A DNA stretch of 64,000 bases, from positions 60,969-124,968 of the forward strand of contig JADLGE010000005.1 in the NCBI GenBank assembly GCA_020849475.1, in the 5' to 3' direction. The translations under genes and the position numbers were made by a program. Source of the DNA: Gammaproteobacteria bacterium (GTDB lineage: Bacteria > Pseudomonadota > Gammaproteobacteria > Ga0077536). Below are positions 9,211 through 17,295 of the stretch, in pieces (the first letter of the stretch is position 1; each line of letters opens with the position of its first letter). The notes under the pieces are model-generated. The model was not told the DNA's origin, made no database searches, and worked only from the letters and a program-made list of their open reading frames with translations.

Positions 9211-9239
9211 AAAAAAGGGGCTGCCAGGCCCCCTTTTTT
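9211..9239. terminator. Bidirectional intrinsic terminator
   Basis: A6G4 on the left and C5T6 on the right flank a short loop (CTGCCAGG region), giving a G/C stem extended by A/T pairs with a T-run in either direction. It lies between the 3' ends of the convergent hydrolase and methyltransferase genes and should serve both. Confidence 0.85.
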
Positions 9240-9256
9240 GGCCAGCACGCAGCGCG

Positions 9257-10009
9257 CTAGGCCTTGCGCATGGTCTTGACTGTCAGCGGAAAGCGCACTT
9301 CGCGCCGCGCCGCATCACCCCACGCGGCACGCACATCGCGGGCAAAATCAGGCATGGGGTCAGCGTCACGCAGTTGCCGATAGCGCGCGACCGCCGACCA
9401 TGTCGCCACATAGGCGAGCAGGTGCTCGACACTCCATTCAACCGCCATCGGAAACATGCGGGTGTCGAGTTCAGCAAATGGGAATTCGATGTCGGCATAG
9501 GCCTGTTCGACCATGCGCCGCTGCGGCGGCCAGTAAGGGCCGACCACTTCGCGATTGAAGTGCCTGAGCAAGGCATCGATGTCCGGCGTCACCGAGAACA
9601 GGTGATAGGTCCACACTGCCAATACGCCGCGCTGACGCAGCACGCGCCTCGCCTCGTCGAAGAACTCACCCAGACGAAACCAGTGCAGAGCCTGCGCGAC
9701 GGTCACCAGATCAACACTGCCATCGGCCAATGGCACGCGCTCGGCGCCGGCCACGCAAAGCGCGAGGTTGTCGGCGCGTCGCGCCTCGGCCAACTGCGCG
9801 GCGCTGGCGTCGCTGGCCAGCACACGTCGAAAGCGCGTGCACAATGGCAGCGCCGCCTGGCCATTGCCCGTCGCGCAATCCCAGGCCAGTTCCTGCCCTG
9901 GCGCGAGCGCGGCGAGATGCTCGAACAAGGCGTGGGGATAATCAGGACGGAACTCGCCATAGGCGACCGCCATTGAAGAAAAATGATCGGGAAAGGATGT
10001 CCCGTTCAC
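9257..10009 (-). CDS. Class I SAM-dependent methyltransferase
   Basis: A 250-residue methyltransferase of the UbiE/COQ5-like type. The SAM-binding motif I is LAWDCATGNGQAAL, followed by an acidic residue at the end of the second strand (VLASDAS) and the post-motif segment VDLVTVAQALHWF typical of this family. The start is GTG 10009, which overlaps the stop of the diguanylate cyclase gene (GTGA), so the two are translationally coupled. A terminator follows. The acceptor is unknown; the HWF motif is common in proteins annotated only as methyltransferase type 11. Confidence 0.85.
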   Translation of the reverse strand: MNGTSFPDHFSSMAVAYGEFRPDYPHALFEHLAALAPGQELAWDCATGNGQAALPLCTRFRRVLASDASAAQLAEARRADNLALCVAGAERVPLADGSVDLVTVAQALHWFRLGEFFDEARRVLRQRGVLAVWTYHLFSVTPDIDALLRHFNREVVGPYWPPQRRMVEQAYADIEFPFAELDTRMFPMAVEWSVEHLLAYVATWSAVARYRQLRDADPMPDFARDVRAAWGDAARREVRFPLTVKTMRKA

Positions 10010-11091
10010 GAAGCCTCGGCCAGCGCCGCGCCGGACGGCGCCCCGTGACTGTCGACATCGATGCGATTGCGACCGCTGGTCTTGGCCGCATACAGCGCGC
10101 GGTCGGCGCGTCGTAGCAGCGCCTCGGTATCGAGGTCTTCGAGACTGTGGCCATAGGTCAGGCCGATGGAGACCGTCAGCTTGCCGTTCTCACCACTCAC
10201 ATGGGGCGTGTTGAGGCGGCGCACGCCATCGACGATGGATTCGGCGATGAGCAGCGCGTCATGGCTGTTGACCCCGGAAGACACCACGCAGAATTCCTCG
10301 CCGCCGTAGCGGAACACCAAGTCGCTGGCGCGACGCGCCGAGCCGCGAATGACTTCGGCCACTTGTTTGAGTGCGCGGTCACCGGCGATATGCCCGTAGT
10401 TGTCGTTGTATTTTTTGAAATGATCGATATCGATCATGTAGACCGCCAGGGGCTCGCCGGCGCGGCGCGCGCGGTTGAACATGTTGACGAACAGTTCTTC
10501 GAACAATTGGCGGTTATAGGTCTTGGTCAGCGAATCGGTGTGCGACAGGCGGCTGATGGTGCGGATATTGCCCTCATTGGCGCGCGTGAAAACGAATAGG
10601 CCGTAAGCAAGGCTCGGATAGGCGAGCAGCAAGATGGCCACCGACAGCGGCTCGTAGGCATAGCGGCGCGCATAGAACAGCGCCACCAGTCCCAACAGGT
10701 GCAGACACACCCAGGCGGTACCGCGGCGACTGCCGCCAATGAGATAGGCAATCATCGGCACCAGCATCTGCCACGGCTTGTTGTCGATGAGTTCGCTGCC
10801 ATAGCCGATGCCGGCCCACGTGACCAGCACCGTCATGCCGATGAAACCGTGCATGCACACTTCGCGCGCCGCGTGCCGCACGTTGTGCAGGTAGCAGAAC
10901 ACGAAGGTGCAGGCAAAGAACACGCAGGACACGATGGTCAGGCCATTGAGGCCAATCACCCAGTAGGCCGGCAACACCAGCACCGACAGCGCGGTCGCGA
11001 TATACAGGAAGCGCGACAGCACCAAGCCGCGAAACTCGGCTATCTTCGCCTCGCCCGGATCATGGGCTGCGGAAATGGGGGGGTGGGGCAT
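10006..11091 (-). CDS. Membrane-anchored diguanylate cyclase (GGDEF domain)
   Basis: The 361-residue protein has about six N-terminal transmembrane segments (residues about 25-185) and a C-terminal GGDEF domain (about 195-345) that makes cyclic di-GMP from two GTP. The catalytic loop is GGEEF, preceded after exactly five residues by RASD, an intact inhibitory I-site (RxxD), so product inhibition is expected. MIDIDHFKKYND provides the metal-binding Asp. No EAL domain is present. It is the first gene of a pair with the methyltransferase downstream. The membrane domain is not a sensor type I can name. With motAB at 27 kb it may bear on motility, which is inference. Confidence 0.9.
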   Translation of the reverse strand: MPHPPISAAHDPGEAKIAEFRGLVLSRFLYIATALSVLVLPAYWVIGLNGLTIVSCVFFACTFVFCYLHNVRHAAREVCMHGFIGMTVLVTWAGIGYGSELIDNKPWQMLVPMIAYLIGGSRRGTAWVCLHLLGLVALFYARRYAYEPLSVAILLLAYPSLAYGLFVFTRANEGNIRTISRLSHTDSLTKTYNRQLFEELFVNMFNRARRAGEPLAVYMIDIDHFKKYNDNYGHIAGDRALKQVAEVIRGSARRASDLVFRYGGEEFCVVSSGVNSHDALLIAESIVDGVRRLNTPHVSGENGKLTVSIGLTYGHSLEDLDTEALLRRADRALYAAKTSGRNRIDVDSHGAPSGAALAEAS

Positions 11092-11332
11092 CGTCTATCT
11101 ATCGTTCAAGCATTGCGCCGAGTTCATCCTTGGGCCAACGTCGCGGCGGGCGCTGGCCGCGATGCGCACCTTAGCCATCGTGGGCGCCAGCGCCCACCGA
11201 CCACTTCTCTTAAACGCGCGATTGGCGCAAAAGTTCACAGTCCCCGCGCGGCCGTCGCGCAGCCTGCGGGGCATGGCACAATGCGCGCGTCGCAGCCATG
11301 GCGCCGACGCGCCGCACACCACCATCCGCCGC

Positions 11333-11785
11333 ATGAAGACACCGCCCCCTTACGCATCGATGCCGGTCGAGGTGCTGATTGAAGTGCCGCGCGGCAGCTT
11401 CGTCAAACGCGACGGGCGCGGTGTATTCGAATTCATTTCGCCCTTGCCCTGCCCTTTCAACTACGGCTCCCTGCCCGGCCTGCCGGCCGCCGATGGCGAC
11501 GCGCAGGACGCAGTGCTGCTGGGGCCGCGGGTGGCCGCCGGTCAGCGTGTGCAGGTGCCGGTGCGCGCCGTGATCTGCTTTGTCGACGCCGGCCAGCAGG
11601 ACGACAAGCTCATTTTCGCGCACCACGCTCTGGGTGTCGACGAGCAGCGCGTGGTGCTGGGCTTTTTCCGCTTCTATGCCTTGTGCAAGCGCATGCTCAA
11701 CCTGGCACGCGGCCGTCCGGGTGCGACCCGTTGCCTGGGCTGGGGCGCCGTCGACAGCCGCTTTGCCCAGGCGTCGTGCGCCTGA
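11333..11785 (+). CDS. Inorganic pyrophosphatase-like protein, short and divergent
   Basis: The 150-residue product resembles family I soluble pyrophosphatases: VEVLIEVPRGS, FNYG, DGDAQD (three metal-binding Asp) and DAGQQDDK (Asp, Asp and Lys at the spacing of E. coli D97, D102 and K104). It is shorter than the usual ~175 residues. The FFEHYK motif is FFRFYA here, so the lysine equivalent to K142 is absent, and the arginine near position 43 is not obvious. It may be a divergent enzyme or a paralogue with altered function. The start is ATG 11333 or 11360. The cell presumably has another pyrophosphatase elsewhere. Confidence 0.7.
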   Translation: MKTPPPYASMPVEVLIEVPRGSFVKRDGRGVFEFISPLPCPFNYGSLPGLPAADGDAQDAVLLGPRVAAGQRVQVPVRAVICFVDAGQQDDKLIFAHHALGVDEQRVVLGFFRFYALCKRMLNLARGRPGATRCLGWGAVDSRFAQASCA

Positions 11786-11838
11786 AGCACGCTCCGACTG
11801 CGGATCGCTCGAGTCGCTTGCGGCTCCCATCGCGGCTC

Positions 11839-12336
11839 TCAATCATCCGGCGTCTCGAGGCCCAGGCGTTGGTGCCATTCCGAAATCGCCTCCCGCGGGT
11901 ACTCGTCGAAACGCTTATCGCGCTTGCCTGCGTGCACGGGCACCCACGCCGCTTTCGAGCCCAGCATGAGATGGGTGCGCTCCGGCGCCACCGGCAATTC
12001 GGTGTCGATGGCCGAGGCAAAGGGATGAATCAATTCCGGCCAGCGCGGATCCCATACCCACAGCGCACTGCCGCACTCGGCGCAGAAATGGCGCTCGGCG
12101 GGGCTGCGCCTGGCGCGCCCGCCGTCTTCGGCCGGCATCATGGCGCGATAGACCTTGACGAACTTGCGCCCGCGCACCTTGAGCGTGGCGCTGTCGCCGC
12201 CCAGGTTGATGGCATAGCCACCGCCGCCGGCGGTCTTGCGACAAATCGAGCAGTAACAGATGTTGAACGGATAGGGATGGCGCGATGACAGACTGAACTT
12301 CACCTTACCGCAGTGACACGAACCTTCGAGCCGCAT
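11839..12336 (-). CDS. GFA-family zinc protein (glutathione-dependent formaldehyde-activating enzyme-like)
   Basis: A 165-residue Mss4-fold protein with the zinc-binding cysteines of the GFA/CENP-V family: CHC (7 and 9), CYCSIC (27, 29 and 32) and CAEC (85 and 88). Family members include S-(hydroxymethyl)glutathione synthase, but most homologues have no proven activity. The start is supported by GGAGG upstream on the minus strand. No glutathione-dependent formaldehyde dehydrogenase lies nearby, so a formaldehyde role is not supported by context. It stands alone between the pyrophosphatase-like gene and the dehydratase operon. Confidence 0.85.
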   Translation of the reverse strand: MRLEGSCHCGKVKFSLSSRHPYPFNICYCSICRKTAGGGGYAINLGGDSATLKVRGRKFVKVYRAMMPAEDGGRARRSPAERHFCAECGSALWVWDPRWPELIHPFASAIDTELPVAPERTHLMLGSKAAWVPVHAGKRDKRFDEYPREAISEWHQRLGLETPDD

Positions 12337-12389
12337 AGAGATAGCCTCCGCTTAATCAGTCCAAGCGACGCACACGCGCCGCGTGCGGT

Positions 12390-13385
12390 TTACGCACCCA
12401 GCGCGCGCAGGAATGTGGCACGGTCGGCGTTGCCGCCCGACAGCACCACCGCCACCCGCCGCCCGCGCATCTGTTCACGCTCTTTCAGCAGCGCCGCGAG
12501 CGGCGCCGCCGCCGCGCCTTCGGCGAGGTTGTGGGTGGCGGAAAACATCAGCGCCATCGCCGCCAGTACTTCGTCGTCGGTGACGCGCACGATGCGCGCC
12601 ACACCGCTGTGCAGATAATCGAGCGCCATCGCCGATGGCACGCGCACCGCCATGCCGTCGGCAAGGGTGTCGGCACTGGCGGTCGAAACCAGTTCGCCGC
12701 GTTCGAACGATTGCGCATAGGCATCGGCATGAGCCGACACCACGCCCACCACTTCGGTGGCAAGCCCCAGGGCATTGCGCGCCGCCAGCGTGCCGGCTAT
12801 GCCGGAACCGAGACCAATCGGCACGTAGACCGTATCGAGTTGCGGCACGGCGCGCAGCAGTTCATAGCCATAGGTGCCGACGCCCTGCACCAGGAGCGGA
12901 TGATAGGACGGCATGGCGAACAGACCGCGCCGCTCAGCCAGAGCCGTCGCGTATTCGAGCGCGGCATTGAAGTCCTCGCCGTGCTCAATCAACTCGGCGC
13001 CGAGTGCGCGCATGGCCTGGTTCTTTTCCGGGTTGTTGCCGTAGGGCACGACCACCACCGCCGACAACCCGTGACGGCGCGCCGCGAACGCGATGCTCTG
13101 GCCGTGGTTGCCGCGCGTCGCCGCCACCACGCCACGCACTTCTGGCATGGCGTCGCGCAACTGGTGCATGAACCACACGCCGCCGCGCACCTTGAAGGCG
13201 CCGGTAGGCAGATGGTTCTCGTGTTTCACCCACACCTCGCAGCCGCATTGCTCGGACAGCAGCGGCCACGCAATCTGCGCGGTGGGCGTGAGCGCGGTGT
13301 AGATTTCCTGCGCGGCGCGCGCGAGCTCGGCAGCCGTCAGCGGCTGCGCAAGCAGATCGCGCGCCGCGAGACCCGCGCCGTTCAT
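12390..13385 (-). CDS. PLP-dependent threonine/serine dehydratase-like enzyme
   Basis: A 331-residue fold-type II PLP enzyme. The Schiff-base lysine is Lys65 in TGAFKVRGG, the phosphate-binding glycine loop is GLGSGIAGT, and the C-terminal SGGN binds the pyridine ring. It lacks the ACT regulatory domain of biosynthetic IlvA and so resembles catabolic threonine dehydratase or the ectoine-pathway EutB group. The start is ATG 13385, whose ATGA overlaps the stop of the upstream SnoaL-like gene; a longer in-frame extension runs through that gene and is rejected. Reaction: deamination of a beta-hydroxy amino acid to a 2-oxo acid; substrate uncertain. Confidence 0.85.
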   Translation of the reverse strand: MNGAGLAARDLLAQPLTAAELARAAQEIYTALTPTAQIAWPLLSEQCGCEVWVKHENHLPTGAFKVRGGVWFMHQLRDAMPEVRGVVAATRGNHGQSIAFAARRHGLSAVVVVPYGNNPEKNQAMRALGAELIEHGEDFNAALEYATALAERRGLFAMPSYHPLLVQGVGTYGYELLRAVPQLDTVYVPIGLGSGIAGTLAARNALGLATEVVGVVSAHADAYAQSFERGELVSTASADTLADGMAVRVPSAMALDYLHSGVARIVRVTDDEVLAAMALMFSATHNLAEGAAAAPLAALLKEREQMRGRRVAVVLSGGNADRATFLRALGA

Positions 13386-13849
13386 CGCTGGACGTGATGC
13401 GCGGCTTCGGCGCGCGCCGCGAGTGCGCGCCCCTGGCGCTCGACGATGGTTGCCAGCCGCGCCGGTGCGAAACCGAGCATGGCCAGGGCCGGCGCGGTAT
13501 TGGCGACCTCGTGATAACTCAGCAACAGGCCATCGCGCAGCTCGCAAATCGACACGCCTTCGAAGACCGCACGGCGGCCTTCCGAGCCCGCCACGCGCCC
13601 GTCGTAACTGAACACGTAGCGCGCGTAGCCCAGCCGCCCGTCACTCACCGGATCGTGGATGTCCCAGATGAAATTGCACGCGTCGCGATGAAAATGATCG
13701 CTGACCAGGCGCGGGATGTCGGGCTTGGCGAAAGCGCCGTAGAAAATGTCGTGATAGACGCCTTCGTCACCGAAGCAGGCCGCCGCCGTCGCGCCGTCGC
13801 CGCGCGCGATGGCCTGCGTCAGGCGCACGATCAGATCTGCAAATTCCAT
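13382..13849 (-). CDS. SnoaL/NTF2-like protein
   Basis: A 155-residue protein with an NTF2-like cone fold pattern: helix MEFADLIVRLTQAIARGD, then the FGDEGVYHDIFYGAFAKP segment and beta strands around RYVFSYDGRVAG and FEGVSICELRDGLLLSYHEV. Such proteins are polyketide cyclases, isomerases, hydrolases or scaffolds, and the sequence does not decide among them. ATG 13849 is chosen because GAGGAG lies 6 nt upstream; an in-frame extension to 13873 has no better RBS. It overlaps the dehydratase start by 4 nt, indicating a two-gene operon. Confidence 0.7.
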   Translation of the reverse strand: MEFADLIVRLTQAIARGDGATAAACFGDEGVYHDIFYGAFAKPDIPRLVSDHFHRDACNFIWDIHDPVSDGRLGYARYVFSYDGRVAGSEGRRAVFEGVSICELRDGLLLSYHEVANTAPALAMLGFAPARLATIVERQGRALAARAEAAHHVQR

Positions 13850-13931
13850 CGCTCGCTCCTCGTCTTGATGCACATCATGTTGCCGCCGCCGCGCGCCGAA
13901 AGAAATGGCTATTCCCGGCCGGTCGCGTTGT

Positions 13932-13937
13932 TATAGT
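13932..13937 (+). promoter_or_regulatory. Possible -10 element of the aco-like operon
   Basis: TATAGT matches the sigma-70 -10 consensus at five of six positions and lies 146 nt before the acoA start. No matching -35 hexamer and no sigma-54 (-24/-12) motif could be fitted, although acetoin operons elsewhere are often sigma-54 dependent. Weak call. Confidence 0.25.
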
Positions 13938-14082
13938 CTTAAGCGCTTGGGGCGTCCATGACGCACCCAGGCGCAGCGTGCAATCGGCATGCGTCGGCGC
14001 GGGCAGCCAAGAGGGCTCGCGCGGCATCCAGCGCCGACCGCAATGGCCGGCGTCGGACCACATCACTCAAGGGGAGACATTC

Positions 14083-15057
14083 ATGGCGCAAGCACTGTCC
14101 GTCGAGGATCTGCTCGACGCGTATCGCACAATGAAAACCATCCGCGAATTCGAGGACCGCGTCCACGTCGAGTTCGCCAAAGGCGGTATTCCAGGGTTCG
14201 TTCATCTTTATGCCGGCGAGGAAGCCTCGGCCACCGGCGTCGGCATGCATCTGCGTGATGACGATCGACTCGCCAGCAACCATCGCGGCCACGGCCATTG
14301 CATCGCCAAGGGCGTGGAAGTGAAAGGCATGATGGCCGAGATCTACGGCAAGCGCACCGGCACCTGCCGTGGCAAGGGCGGCTCGATGCACATCGCCGAT
14401 CTCGACACCGGCATGATGGGCGCCAATGGCATCGTCGGCGGCGGACCACCGCTGGTATGCGGCGCCGCACTGGCCGCCAAGCGTAAAGGCAAGGGCGGCT
14501 TGGCCGTGGCCTTCTGCGGCGATGGCGCGTCCAACCAGGGCACGGTGTTCGAAGCCATGAATCTCGCCACGGTGTGGAAACTGCCGGTGGTGTTCGTGTT
14601 CGAGAACAATGGCTACGCCGAAGCCACCGACAGCCGCTTCTCGGTGTCGTGCAAGGACATCGCGCAGCGCGCGATTGGCTTTGGCATGCCGGGCCGGATT
14701 GTCGACGGTCATGATTTCTTCGCCGTGCACGAGGCCTTCGCCGAAGCGGCCGAGCGCGCGCGCAGCGGCGGCGGACCGTCACTCATCGAGCACAAGCTTG
14801 ATCGTTTCTTCGGTCACTTCGAGGGCGACAACCAGAAATACCGGCCGGCCGGTGAAGTCGCGCGGCTGCGCGAGGAAACCTGCTGCATCAAGCGCTTCGC
14901 CAAGAAGGTCACCGGCGAGCATGGCATTACAGCGCAACAGCTGGCGGCCATCGACGATGAAGTCGCGAAGCTCATCGATGAAGCCGTGGCGTTCGCCGAA
15001 ACGTCCCCCGAACCCGAAGCGTCGGATCTCTTGACCGACGTCTACATCAAGTACTGA
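14083..15057 (+). CDS. acoA: Acetoin/pyruvate-type dehydrogenase E1 alpha subunit
   Basis: A 324-residue thiamine-diphosphate E1 alpha subunit. The TPP/Mg2+ motif starts with GDGASNQG and ends with ENNGYAEAT; RGHGHCIAKG and GKGGSMHIAD are conserved substrate and phosphorylation-loop regions. GGGGAG at 14071-14076 fixes ATG 14083. It heads an operon with acoB (12-nt gap) and acoC (overlap). In acetoin dehydrogenase, E1 cleaves acetoin to acetaldehyde and an acetyl group passed to the lipoyl arm. Other 2-oxo acid or ketol substrates are possible, since no acetoin-specific regulator (AcoR) or E3 is adjacent. Confidence 0.85.
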   Translation: MAQALSVEDLLDAYRTMKTIREFEDRVHVEFAKGGIPGFVHLYAGEEASATGVGMHLRDDDRLASNHRGHGHCIAKGVEVKGMMAEIYGKRTGTCRGKGGSMHIADLDTGMMGANGIVGGGPPLVCGAALAAKRKGKGGLAVAFCGDGASNQGTVFEAMNLATVWKLPVVFVFENNGYAEATDSRFSVSCKDIAQRAIGFGMPGRIVDGHDFFAVHEAFAEAAERARSGGGPSLIEHKLDRFFGHFEGDNQKYRPAGEVARLREETCCIKRFAKKVTGEHGITAQQLAAIDDEVAKLIDEAVAFAETSPEPEASDLLTDVYIKY

Positions 15058-15068
15058 GGAGATGGTCC

Positions 15069-16082
15069 GTGGCTAGAAAAATCACATATCAGCAGGCCAT
15101 CAATGAAGCGATCGACCAGGAAATGGCGCGCGACGAGAACATTGTTCTGATGGGCGAAGACGTGGTCGGCGGCTCCGGCTCCGACGGCGAAATGGATGCC
15201 TGGGGCGGCGTGCTCGGCGTCACCAAGGGCCTGTACGGCAAGTACGGCGATCGCATCATGGACACCCCCATCAGCGAATCGGGCTTCGTCGGTGCGGCGG
15301 TCGGCGCGGCGGCATCCGGTTTGCGCCCCATCTGCGAGTTGATGTTCATCGACTTCATGGGTGTGTGCTTCGATCAGATCTTCAACCAGGCCGCCAAGTT
15401 CCGTTACATGTTCGGCGGCAAGGCCGAGACCCCGGTCGTGATCCGCACCATGTACGGCGCGGGCTTTCGCGCCGCGGCCCAGCATTCGCAGTGCCTGTAT
15501 CCCCTGTTCACGCACATCCCGGGCTTGAAGGTGGTGCTGCCGTCCTCGCCCTATGATGTGAAGGGCCTGCTCATCCAGGCCATCCGCGACAACGATCCGG
15601 TGATCTTCTGCGAGCACAAGGTGCTCTACACCATGGAAGGCGATGTGCCGGAAGAGTCCTACACCATCCCCTTCGGTGAAGCGAACATCGTGCGCGAAGG
15701 CGACGATGTGACCATCGTGGCCTTTGGTCGCATGGTGCAGCAGGCGCTGAAGGCGGCCACCGCGCTCGCCAAGGAAGGCATCAGCTGTGAAGTCATCGAC
15801 CCGCGCACCACCTCGCCGCTCGATGAAGATTCGATACTCGAATCGGTCGAGAACACCGGCCGCCTGGTGGTGGTCGATGAAGCCTCACCGCGCTGTGGCA
15901 TGGCGGCGGACATCTCCGCGCTGGTCGCGCGCAAAGGCTTCAGTTCCTTGAAGGCGCCGATAGAAGTGGTGACGCCACCCCATACGCCGGTGCCCTTTGC
16001 CGGCAAGCTGGAAGATCTTTACGTGCCCAATCCCGACAAGATTGCCGCGGCCGTACGTGCCACCGCGGGGTACAACGCATGA
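15069..16082 (+). CDS. acoB: Acetoin/pyruvate-type dehydrogenase E1 beta subunit
   Basis: A 337-residue transketolase-like E1 beta subunit with MARKITYQQAINEAI, the MGEDVVGG segment, DTPISESGFVGAAVGAA and the C-terminal EVIDPRTTSPLDED region typical of AcoB/PdhB. It starts with GTG 15069 behind GAGGAGA. It pairs with the E1 alpha subunit to form the alpha2beta2 E1 component. The last bases overlap the acoC start (ATGA), indicating translational coupling in the operon. Confidence 0.87.
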   Translation: MARKITYQQAINEAIDQEMARDENIVLMGEDVVGGSGSDGEMDAWGGVLGVTKGLYGKYGDRIMDTPISESGFVGAAVGAAASGLRPICELMFIDFMGVCFDQIFNQAAKFRYMFGGKAETPVVIRTMYGAGFRAAAQHSQCLYPLFTHIPGLKVVLPSSPYDVKGLLIQAIRDNDPVIFCEHKVLYTMEGDVPEESYTIPFGEANIVREGDDVTIVAFGRMVQQALKAATALAKEGISCEVIDPRTTSPLDEDSILESVENTGRLVVVDEASPRCGMAADISALVARKGFSSLKAPIEVVTPPHTPVPFAGKLEDLYVPNPDKIAAAVRATAGYNA

Positions 16083-17185
16083 GCAATGCCAACATCGTTC
16101 CGATCACCATGCCCAAGTGGGGCCTGTCGATGCAGGAAGGCAAGGTGGTCGAATGGCTGGCCCAGGAAGGCGCGCTGTTGAAACTCGGTGACCAGGTGGT
16201 GGACATCGAGACCGAGAAAATCGCCAACACTTTCGAAGCACTGGATGCCGGCATCCTGCGCCGCATCGTCGCACAGCCCGATGAGGTGCTGCCCATCGGC
16301 GCGCTGCTCGGCGTGCTGGCGCCGGCTGAAGTGTCGGACGCCGAGGTCGATGAGTACATCGCCGAGTTCCAGAAGAACTACGTGCCGCCAGCGCCGGAAG
16401 AAGGCGAAGGCAGCGACGGCTTCCAGTTCATCGAAGCGGGCGGTTACAAGCTGCGCTACTCGAAGATGGGCGATGGCGCGCGCGTCATCATCCTGCTGCA
16501 CGGCTTTGGCGGCGACGCCGCCGGCTGGCTGTTCAATCAGGGTGCGCTGGCGGCCAACGCCACGGTCTATGCGCTCGACCTGCCGGGTCACGGCCAGTCG
16601 AGCAAGGCGCTCAACGACAGCTCCGTGCAGCACCTCGCCGCCACCGTCGTCGCCTTCATGGACGCGCTTGAGATTGCCAAGGCCGAACTGGTCGGACATT
16701 CGCTGGGCGGCGCGATTGCGTTGCAAGCGGCGGTCGATCATCCGAACCGCGTCAGCGCGCTGGCCCTGATAGGTTCAGCGGGCCTCGGTGCGGAGATCAA
16801 TGCGGGCTACATCAACGGCTTCATCGCTGCCGAGTCGCGCAAGGAAATGAAACCCCTGCTCGAACAACTGGTGGCCGATGCCAATCTCATCAACCGCACG
16901 CTCATCAACGACATCCTGCAATTCAAACGCATCGATGGCGTTGGCGAGGCCTTGACCGCGATCGCCAAGGGCTTCCAGGACGGCAGCCGCCAAACCGTCA
17001 ACCTGCGCGCCAACCTCGAAGGCCTGGATATCCCGATCAAGGTCATCTGGGGCTCGAAGGACGCCATCATCCCGGCCAGCCACGCCAGCGGTCTGCCAGC
17101 CAAGGTGTCGGTGACGGTGCTCGATGGCTTCGGCCATCTGGTGCAGCTCGAAGCGGCCGCCGAGGTCAACAAGCTGCTGGCCTGA
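16079..17185 (+). CDS. acoC: AcoC-type E2: lipoyl domain fused to alpha/beta hydrolase
   Basis: The 368-residue protein starts with a lipoyl domain (about 5-82; lipoyl-lysine Lys47 in ETEKIAN), then a linker (about 85-115) and an alpha/beta-hydrolase domain (about 115-368) with HGFGGDAAGW, the nucleophile elbow GHSLGG (Ser208), GSKDAIIP (Asp) and GFGHLVQLE (His). This is the unusual AcoC architecture of acetoin dehydrogenase, lacking the classic trimeric E2 acyltransferase domain. The hydrolase-fold domain presumably handles acetyl transfer to CoA, as proposed for AcoC proteins. The operon contains no dihydrolipoamide dehydrogenase, so E3 must be supplied from elsewhere. Confidence 0.87.
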   Translation: MSNANIVPITMPKWGLSMQEGKVVEWLAQEGALLKLGDQVVDIETEKIANTFEALDAGILRRIVAQPDEVLPIGALLGVLAPAEVSDAEVDEYIAEFQKNYVPPAPEEGEGSDGFQFIEAGGYKLRYSKMGDGARVIILLHGFGGDAAGWLFNQGALAANATVYALDLPGHGQSSKALNDSSVQHLAATVVAFMDALEIAKAELVGHSLGGAIALQAAVDHPNRVSALALIGSAGLGAEINAGYINGFIAAESRKEMKPLLEQLVADANLINRTLINDILQFKRIDGVGEALTAIAKGFQDGSRQTVNLRANLEGLDIPIKVIWGSKDAIIPASHASGLPAKVSVTVLDGFGHLVQLEAAAEVNKLLA

Positions 17186-17194
17186 ATATCTCCG

Positions 17195-17295
17195 GCAGGT
17201 GCGATTTCGATCGCACATTCATGTCCCGGCAGCGCACGACGCCGGGGCAGGAATGTGCGAAGGGAATCAGATGTGTGAATGACTTCGCCCCTACA
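17195..17295. repeat. REP-like pair, GCGAA-stem family
   Basis: A forward unit at about 17195-17220 (AGGTGCGATTTCGATCGCACATTC) faces a diverged reverse unit at about 17272-17295 ending in CCTACA. Both match the 26-nt consensus seen intact at 36.2 kb. It lies between the 3' ends of acoC and the convergent methyltransferase gene. A partial GAATGTGCGA occurs between them. Confidence 0.7.

Noticed and set aside
13850..14082. Sigma-54 promoter before acoA
   Set aside because: acetoin operons often have one, but no TGGC-N7/8-TGC pair with proper spacing is visible here.
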